Shown piece after piece: positions 32,698 through 39,110 of a stretch of 39,110 nucleotides of DNA. This stretch comes from Saccoglossus kowalevskii (taxonomy: Eukaryota > Hemichordata > Enteropneusta > Harrimaniidae): NCBI RefSeq assembly GCF_000003605.2, contig NW_003125890.1, positions 201,910 to 241,019 of the forward strand, given 5' to 3'. Positions within the stretch are counted from its first letter, which is position 1. Each line of letters opens with the position of its first letter. The notes beneath the pieces were generated by a model that ran no database searches, was not told where the DNA came from, and worked only from the letters and a program-made list of their open reading frames with translations. A program made the position numbers and the translations under genes.

Positions 32698-35217
32698 ATG
32701 AATTACAGTCAAGCGGTGGAGCTGCGGCTCTACGAAGCCATCAAGATTGGCGACCAATTCACCGCCTTGGAGCTGGCGAAGGTAGCCGATCTCTACACGA
32801 CACGAGATGGGTTCACTCTTCTGCACCATGCTGCGTATTACAATCGGGCGCAGTTCATAGCCGCTCTGTACGTCTATGTTGATTTCGCAAAATTGAAAGA
32901 CGAACTTGTTAACGACACGTCCAACGATTTCTATGGACTCTCGTCGATGGATATCGCCGAAAAGATGAACCACATGGACGTAGTGAACATTATTAAAGAG
33001 GTTGCCCAGTCGGAAAGGTTCTTGACTCCCCTGCACCGAGCGGCGAGAGCTGGGGACACGAAAGCTATTGGCAAACTCGTTAAGGCCGGGCAGCAAGTGA
33101 ACGCGACGAGCAAATACGGGAACACGCCGCTACATATGGCATGTAGCGCGGGAAAGTTAGGTGCGGTGAAAAAGCTAATCAAACTGGGCGGACACGTCAA
33201 TGCAAGGACCTCGCGGGGAGAGACGGTGCTGCATCGAGCGGCAAGCTGGGGACACTACGATATAGTTGTATATTTGATTACGAAAGAAGGATTCCGCGAC
33301 GTCAACGTCTTGAATGAAGATTTAGAGACGCCGCTACACAGAGCTGCCTACTACGGCGCTGCCAATATCGCCGAGCTTTTGATACAGAAAGGAGCATGGG
33401 TTGACGCTAGAAATAAGCATAAAATAACCCCGCTACATCGAGCGTCTTATAACGGCCATTTGCGAATCGTCCAGCTGTTGGTGCAGCGTGGAGCGCAGTT
33501 AAACCGACCGAACTACAACGGTAACTCTCCGGTTCATCTCGCGGCCGAAAAGGGACATTTGGGCGTAGTAGACTACTTGTTGAGGAAAGGCTCTGATGTG
33601 AATATGGTCGGTGAGTTCGGAAATACATCACTGCATTTCGCCGCAGGAAATGGCCATGTATCTGTAACGGACATGATTTTACAAAACAATGCATTGCCCA
33701 ATATAAGAAACAAGGATGAATCCACACCACTCCACCTGGCTGCAATTCATGGTCACACGGGTGCCGTGCGAGTTCTCCTTCAACATGGAGCCCAGGTGGA
33801 CGCCATCGGCGAACATCGCGCAACGCCTCTCCTTATGGCTTGCTCCAGCGGCAAACTGGACACCGTTGAAGTGTTACTGCATGGCGGCGCATTGGTAAAT
33901 GCGACAACGGATAAACGAAATACGCCGCTGCACTATTCGTCGGGAAAGGGACACACGCTCGTCGCGGAGCTACTCATACAAGAGGGCGCTATCGTCGATT
34001 CTACAGATAGTTACGATGCCACTCCGCTGCACCACGCGTCCGACCAGGGCCATTCCAGTGTGGCACAGCTTTTGTTGGAAGAAGGTGCAAATGTGGATGC
34101 CATGAACCAGTATAATCGGACCCCTCTTCACTATTCTGCTGAAAAAGGCCATTCCATGGTTGCAGAAGTACTGCTAAAACATGATGCCATGGTGAACGCC
34201 AGTAATACGTACCTCGCTACTCCACTCCATCTTGCGGCCGATAAGGGGCACCTTGACGTTGCCCGCCAGCTACTACGAGCTAACGCTGATGTAGAAGCAA
34301 AGGACAAAGAGGACTGGACACCATTACATTTTGCTTCAGAACGAGGTCACCTGCACATCGTTAAGTTATTGGTAGAGAAAAACGCCCCAGTTGATGCGGA
34401 GAATAAATTCAAAGACACTCCACTGTTAATGGCTTCAGCAAACGGGCATCTCCAAACATGCGATTACCTAATCCGCAGCGGCGCGTGCGTGAACGCTATC
34501 GGTGACGAAGATGAGCAAGGGTGCAAAATTACACCTATCCACGCAGCTGTCTCTGGTGGACATCTCCCGGTGGTGGAACTCTTAATCAAGAATGGCGCCG
34601 AGGTGAACCCATCCGAGGAAGGCATCGTTACTCCGTGTCACCTGGCGGCATCCAGTGGTAACACCCTCGTTCTCGAAAGTCTGATTCAACATGGTGCGAA
34701 TATTAACAGAATTGCCGAAGTCGACGGCTGGCAACACCGACCGATCCACGTTGCTGCCGAGGAGGGCCACCTGGCTATGGTCGAGCTGCTTGTTCACAAA
34801 GGAGCTGTCATAAACGCGCCCGATACTGACAGACCGCTGCACCGAGCTGCAGCTAACGGTAGACTGCCTGTCGTCGAGATGCTACTGTTGAAGGGTGCGG
34901 TTATTGACGCCCCAAATCGCTACCACTCGACGCCCCTGCACGTCGCGTCTGACAACGGTCACGCCGATGTCGTCCAGTGTCTACTTGAGAAAGGCGCCAA
35001 CTTTACTCGTATCAATTCATACGGCCGCACGCCTCTTCATTACGCCGCCGAGAAGGGCCACGTTCAAGTGTCTCACATATTAATCAAAGCTGGCTCACGT
35101 GTCAATGTACCGGATAAAAATCGTGAAACCCCAATGGACCTGGCGTTACGAAATAACCACTCCGATATGGTGGACTACTTGCAACAGAGAAGTGGCAAGA
35201 ACTGTGTCATACAGTAA
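32698..35217 (+). CDS. Ankyrin gene 2: 839-aa ankyrin-repeat protein with C-terminal CaaX box
   Basis: A single coding exon. The start context GCCACCATG is optimal, and the in-frame TAG at 32680-32682 excludes an earlier start. A pyrimidine-rich acceptor (TTTTTACAG, ending 32678) lies 20 bases before the ATG, so a 5'UTR intron is likely. The protein starts directly with the cap seen at residue 383 of ankyrin protein 1: ELRLYEAIKIGD, then FTLLHHAAYYN, then YGLSSMDIAEKMNH. About 22 canonical ankyrin repeats (TPLHxAAxxGH) follow almost to the end. Both proteins also share the slightly longer third canonical repeat. The last residues are KNCVIQ, a CaaX box (C836). It has no acidic tail and no internal insertion, unlike its paralogue. 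It is probably a membrane-tethered scaffold; the partner is unknown. GC is visibly higher than the flanking DNA. Confidence 0.93.
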   Translation: MNYSQAVELRLYEAIKIGDQFTALELAKVADLYTTRDGFTLLHHAAYYNRAQFIAALYVYVDFAKLKDELVNDTSNDFYGLSSMDIAEKMNHMDVVNIIKEVAQSERFLTPLHRAARAGDTKAIGKLVKAGQQVNATSKYGNTPLHMACSAGKLGAVKKLIKLGGHVNARTSRGETVLHRAASWGHYDIVVYLITKEGFRDVNVLNEDLETPLHRAAYYGAANIAELLIQKGAWVDARNKHKITPLHRASYNGHLRIVQLLVQRGAQLNRPNYNGNSPVHLAAEKGHLGVVDYLLRKGSDVNMVGEFGNTSLHFAAGNGHVSVTDMILQNNALPNIRNKDESTPLHLAAIHGHTGAVRVLLQHGAQVDAIGEHRATPLLMACSSGKLDTVEVLLHGGALVNATTDKRNTPLHYSSGKGHTLVAELLIQEGAIVDSTDSYDATPLHHASDQGHSSVAQLLLEEGANVDAMNQYNRTPLHYSAEKGHSMVAEVLLKHDAMVNASNTYLATPLHLAADKGHLDVARQLLRANADVEAKDKEDWTPLHFASERGHLHIVKLLVEKNAPVDAENKFKDTPLLMASANGHLQTCDYLIRSGACVNAIGDEDEQGCKITPIHAAVSGGHLPVVELLIKNGAEVNPSEEGIVTPCHLAASSGNTLVLESLIQHGANINRIAEVDGWQHRPIHVAAEEGHLAMVELLVHKGAVINAPDTDRPLHRAAANGRLPVVEMLLLKGAVIDAPNRYHSTPLHVASDNGHADVVQCLLEKGANFTRINSYGRTPLHYAAEKGHVQVSHILIKAGSRVNVPDKNRETPMDLALRNNHSDMVDYLQQRSGKNCVIQ

Positions 35218-36220
35218 TACAGACTAACATACCGCCAACCTTTTCCCGCCATCTAACGTTATGCTTATCATTGCCATATTGAATAATATTAATGTTGATA
35301 CAATTTAAGCGGCAGTGGTCACAGGATAAACCGCCGTACACGACGGCTGAAACCGAGACACGTGTATGCAAATTATATATCCAACTACCTGGTGAACCTG
35401 TCAATCAAATCGTTGTATCATCGGCTGGTTTTGTTTATAAAGCCCCTCACACGCTCGTCAATTATTGATATTCAACTGTCGCCTGTATATTGTCTCATAG
35501 GCAGTGGAGGGTATGGCATTACGATTTAGTATAATTCAACGTCGGCGCATTCACCCAGACATGCGTTGTAATTTTAATAGTTTAGATATTGAAACTCCAA
35601 AAACACATTCTTTTAACTAGAGTGAGCAGTTTTTTTTCCATACTGTTTTAGAAATAACACTTTTCTTTTTATGTGCCGTTTTACTGGTGCCGAGATGCAA
35701 TTTCAGACGAAGAAATTAAAAAAGAAATCCCCCAACGAACTCAGATTAGTTTATGGGTCGAAACTGAACTCTGATTTGGCTATAAAAAGTCATTAATTTC
35801 TTATGCTAAATTGGACCTGCTTTAATGTAAATACAAATCACTGATCATGTACAGTTTTACTTTTCAATCTACTTTTTTTTTCAAAATACGTCCGTAGAAA
35901 CGAAGTAAATGATACCATAGGCTATACATCTTATAAAATATATTATACAAATCTATAATAATTGTGTGCAATAAACACGAAAACTTCTGATCTGACATGG
36001 CATCTTCTTGCCGTTGAGCGCCCTCTTTAGCGAAAAATTAGCCTCTTGTGCGCAGTGCCTTTGAGGGCAGCAAACAAAACGCAAGAAAGCAACATGAAGC
36101 TGCCATTGGCTCTCCTGTAATATATTATGGGCCAATTGGACCCATATGAAACAGAGAATCATTCACTTGAAAGCGACACACTTTTAATTACAAGTCATGT
36201 GATTTTAATAAATATGTTTG
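35218..36220. other. 3' flank of ankyrin gene 2
   Basis: No gene seen. Candidate polyadenylation signals are ATTAAA at 35715-35720 and AATAAA at 35970-35975, the latter about 750 bases after the stop. A CTCF-like motif on the - strand is at 36017-36031. Confidence 0.45.
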
Positions 36221-36228
36221 TATATAAA
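36221..36228 (+). promoter_or_regulatory. Candidate TATA box before the possible gene at 36261
   Basis: TATATAAA lies 33 bases upstream of the ATG at 36261. The spacing implies a very short leader. AT-rich sequence makes chance occurrence common. Confidence 0.2.
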
Positions 36229-36260
36229 ATAGAGATAATGATTGAGATTGCAATAAAGGC

Positions 36261-37355
36261 ATGCCTTTGATTACCATACGATGGTCAGTTGTTTTGTTCG
36301 TTGTTGCCGTGGTAACAATACTACTTTATGACTGCAGTACATACTTATGTTTCCTAATAAGTAAAGAAATGTTTAACTTGGATAGATATATCTTTCTTTT
36401 ATTGAGAGGTGTACATCCTTTCACAAAACACCACGGCATACAACAAGATTGGGCCACCAAAGTGGCATAGAAAATAAGTAATGTAAATGTGACAAATTTT
36501 GAACGTGTTCAATAAGTAGCAAAACAGATCACTGGATAACATCGTCGTAAGTGAATTTTGAAGATACCCAAATTTCATTTCTACTGCCAGACTTAGTAAA
36601 TTACTTGGCTAAGCTAATCAATATGGATAGTAATAGATAATCTCGTAAATGCCATGACATGTTGTATAACACAGAAGAATCGGCCGCAGATAAAAACAAA
36701 ATACGTAAGAGACAGTCCCAAGACAGTCAATTGTGTGAGTCCGGACGGAGTGTCCAAACACGTATACTAGTATATGCATAATAATTTTGTTGCGATCATT
36801 TCAACATTGATTGGTTCTTATTTTCCCGCCACCGTGACGTCATATCAACCATTCCTTACTGTGACCAATTTATATTATTACAAGATCTATCAAATGCTCA
36901 GTTATTTCGATTGAAACCACTAACTTACACGTCTCATTGAACTAGCTGTCATACGAGGCCAACTCCATCTGTAGACTAGCGACATTTAATTTAATTTGTT
37001 TAGTTTTCTTGACAAATACAATTATAGTAAACTGTAAAACAATCTCTCCAAAATGTTGTTTCAAAATTGGACTTTCATGCAAAATCCACTTCCTCCCATC
37101 ACAGGCTATTTTACAACGCGTGGTTATACGTTCGAAAAAGACGTGCAAGTAGCCTTGGGGCTCAGCCAAGATGAATTCTGGGACATAAAATATGCAATAC
37201 TTAGGATAGGTGCAGGAAGACAGGATGTTGTTGATAGTCAGGTCGATATTGATAATTTAAATTTATTCGCAAAAGCAATCATAATATATGGTGTGGCGTC
37301 CCCAGGCTGCATGCGTCTTGAAAACCGTGCTGGGAAACCCCAAAGACTCAAAGGG
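36261..37355 (+). CDS. Possible gene of unknown family with an N-terminal membrane anchor (two candidate exons)
   Basis: Candidate exon 1 (36261-36360) encodes a hydrophobic N-terminus (MPLITIRWSVVLFVVAVV...) that looks like a signal anchor, with a donor AA|GTAAAG in phase 1. Candidate exon 2 (37105-37355) has an acceptor CCCATCACAG, enters in phase 1, stays open for 83 codons with a non-AT-biased, protein-like composition (GYTFEKDVQVALGLSQDEFW...), and ends at GGG|GTGAGG. A third open stretch at 37550-37773 (IPDGGDWSRIEV..., stop TAG) could be related, but its phase does not fit the 37355 donor. I do not recognise the family. The parts may be real exons, a decayed gene, or chance. Confidence 0.25.
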
Positions 37356-38111
37356 GTGAGGGTGTATATGTATTCCGTATTATGTAATACTCATCATATT
37401 GTCAAATACAAAAATGGCCAAGATTGACCACCCATAGGCGCACCTCAGTGCACATCGCTTATAGACGATGAACTTCATGTTCATATAACAGATAGAAGCT
37501 GATTGTTTTTAATATCCCAATTAGGAGAGACATTTACCAGAGTAAACAGGCGCGTATTTTATCCGAACTATTCCTGATGGCGGCGATTGGTCACGAATCG
37601 AAGTATCATACTTTCGTAAAGTATTTTTCTTACGCAAGTTTCTTATCACGTTTTCGATGCAACTAATTGTTTTCAAATTGAATGATGTCGAGGCGCAAAC
37701 AAAGGAAACTAAGCACGAAAGTGTCAACTTTGAAATTTCCACCAAATCGAATACGAATTCCAATTTCTCATAGTTTTCTTTGTATTTATTAACTTCTGCC
37801 AGTCAATGACCTTGTATATAAGCGAATAAATTGAGTAAGACAATTTTAGTATAAGGTTCAAATTCTAATTTTGCAATGGTTTCATTTTTCGGATTCATAT
37901 TTAGTTTTCTGTCGTGTAATATTCACTAATATTGTACTCATATTGTACTAAAAAATTCATTACTACGCGATAGGTAAATGTTTAGTTTGTAACACCGCGA
38001 AATCCTGAAAAAGTTATATTGTAAATTACTTTATTTTTGCTTGAAATTAATTTTCGCTGAAGGAACGATTCAGTGAAAAATAAAAACCAGCGATTATATT
38101 TTTTTTCTTAT

Positions 38112-38208
38112 ATTTTACATTCAACTCGTCAAAAATCAGTGAAAATAAAATCCACACAAAACACCAAAAAAGTTTTTTCAGCGAAAATTACTTCCGGCTA
38201 AAATAAAG
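38112..38208. repeat. Dispersed repeat, second family, copy 2
   Basis: Same order of blocks as 18952-19046 (TTTTACATTCAA, CAAAAATCAGTGAAAATAAA, ACAAAACACCAAAAA, TTCCGGCTAAAAT). The two copies are in the same orientation. Confidence 0.75.
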
Positions 38209-38265
38209 TATTTCACAGTACTAGTATTCATTTGATTCCTTTGTTTGTATGCACGGGATGGGGTC

Positions 38266-38310
38266 GTGTACGTCATCCATCAACTGAGAGTTGATGACGT
38301 AATCGTACAC
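38266..38310. repeat. Imperfect hairpin
   Basis: CATCAACT-GAG-AGTTGATG (38278-38296) forms an 8-bp stem. The outer GTGTACG and CGTACAC (38266-38272 and 38304-38310) pair again, with small bulges between. Confidence 0.5.
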
Positions 38311-39110
38311 AGAATAACACGAGCACCAGCAACCACCGAATGGTAGATTGGTCTTTGATCTGCTCTTCCATTGGACAATTAGTTCACGTGACTCTGAAAT
38401 AGCTCCTCAATGCATGAATGAGCATTCTCGCGAGCCAGAATACTAGTATGTGTTTTTCCTCTATTAACAACACAGTAAGTAGCCGCTGCAAGAGGGCATG
38501 GAAAACGGTGATATGAAGTAGCAGGTAAAGTGCTAGCAATCTTATTGTAAGAACACATCTTAGCAAACGTGCAGTGGAACTAAATTAGGGAAATACGTAA
38601 TTATGTTGTGAATTATATCTGTCAACAGTCCACAATCAATGCCAAATTATTAAAACATCAAACAAACAATAAACCCCGTTGAACCTCTGTCAGTTTTTTT
38701 TCCGTTGTTCCAATCTTTCATTCCATCTTCTGTTGTCAATTTTATTGGAATAACCTCCAATAACAATGCAATTACTCACAGATATATTTCGGTATTTTTC
38801 AGTTTAATATCAATGCACAAAAATATTATTCTGTCGACAGCAAAATATTATTTGAAACAGTCCCCAGTGCTGTCAATAGTCAACAGTTCACCGTTGCAAT
38901 CTCTGTACCTCGTTATCATTGTTGACCTAAAAAAACATTTTATTTGTTATAATTTTAATATTATTTTATTCCACCTGATCTATTTTGTTAAAACCACGCC
39001 TAGCATTAAACTTATTAGAACTTGAATCGAATGAAACATAATACTGGTATCCATGGAGCTCAAGGAGGAGGATGTTTGGGGACTTGATGATTGGGGACAC
39101 TGATCTTTTG

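Larger units (their letters stand above)
37774..39110. other. Right end of window, no gene recognised
   Basis: AT-rich DNA. It contains a TATA-like TATATAAG (about 37815-37822) preceded by an AAGGTCA-type half-site on the - strand, a copy of the second dispersed repeat, and a small hairpin (38266-38310). The open frame at 38705-39025 has no recognisable motif. Confidence 0.45.

Noticed and set aside
33407-33823. 138-codon open frame on the - strand within ankyrin gene 2
   Set aside because: Shadow of the ankyrin coding frame. The same holds for the other - strand frames within 23044-26287 and 32641-34842.
1-39110. CRISPR arrays, bacterial operons, ribosome-binding sites
   Set aside because: Spliced eukaryotic genes dominate and no regularly spaced direct repeats of CRISPR type are present.

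Overview
The window looks like nuclear DNA from an animal, probably a marine invertebrate. The reasons are a nine-exon GT-AG gene whose exon chain rebuilds a full PLD3/PLD4-type lysosomal phospholipase D, long AT-rich introns, several short inverted-repeat (MITE-like) elements, low-copy repeats and a scaffold gap of Ns. I cannot fix the phylum from sequence alone; a lophotrochozoan, hemichordate or cephalochordate would all fit. All supported genes are on the + strand.

Layout. (1) 1-992: the last exon of a PLD3-like gene whose 5' part lies outside the window. (2) 993-4254: intergenic DNA with a 159-bp inverted-repeat element, a tRNA-like SINE fragment and a strong hairpin. (3) 4255-12796: a complete second PLD3-like gene (nine coding exons, 489 aa, both HKD motifs), with a TATA box in front, a 452-bp foldback element in intron 2, two perfect DR1 nuclear-receptor sites in intron 3 and a TTAA-flanked element in intron 8. 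(4) 12828-13262: a 435-N gap with a perfect 34-bp inverted repeat at its two edges. (5) 13263-16582: no gene seen. (6) 16583-26848: ankyrin gene 1. It has an ETS/CRE composite motif and several upstream ORFs, a 25-nt first coding exon, a 6-kb intron with repeats, then one 3.8-kb exon; the model gives about 1278 aa. (7) 26849-32678: intergenic DNA plus the probable 5'UTR intron of ankyrin gene 2. (8) 32698-35217: ankyrin gene 2, 839 aa in one exon. (9) 35218-39110: mostly non-coding, with a weakly supported possible gene of unknown family near 36.2-37.8 kb and repeat copies.

The most notable observation is that the two ankyrin proteins are tandem paralogues. They share an atypical three-repeat N-terminal cap and both end in a CaaX prenylation box with X = Gln (CSVQ and CVIQ). 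This predicts very long ankyrin solenoids tethered to membranes by farnesyl groups. Protein 1 adds a roughly 380-residue acidic, Ser-rich tail that contains a possible beta-TrCP phosphodegron ahead of its ankyrin repeats, which resembles the layout of IkappaB.

The PLD3-like genes are an independent tandem family encoding predicted type II endolysosomal enzymes. Nothing in the sequence links them functionally to the ankyrin genes.
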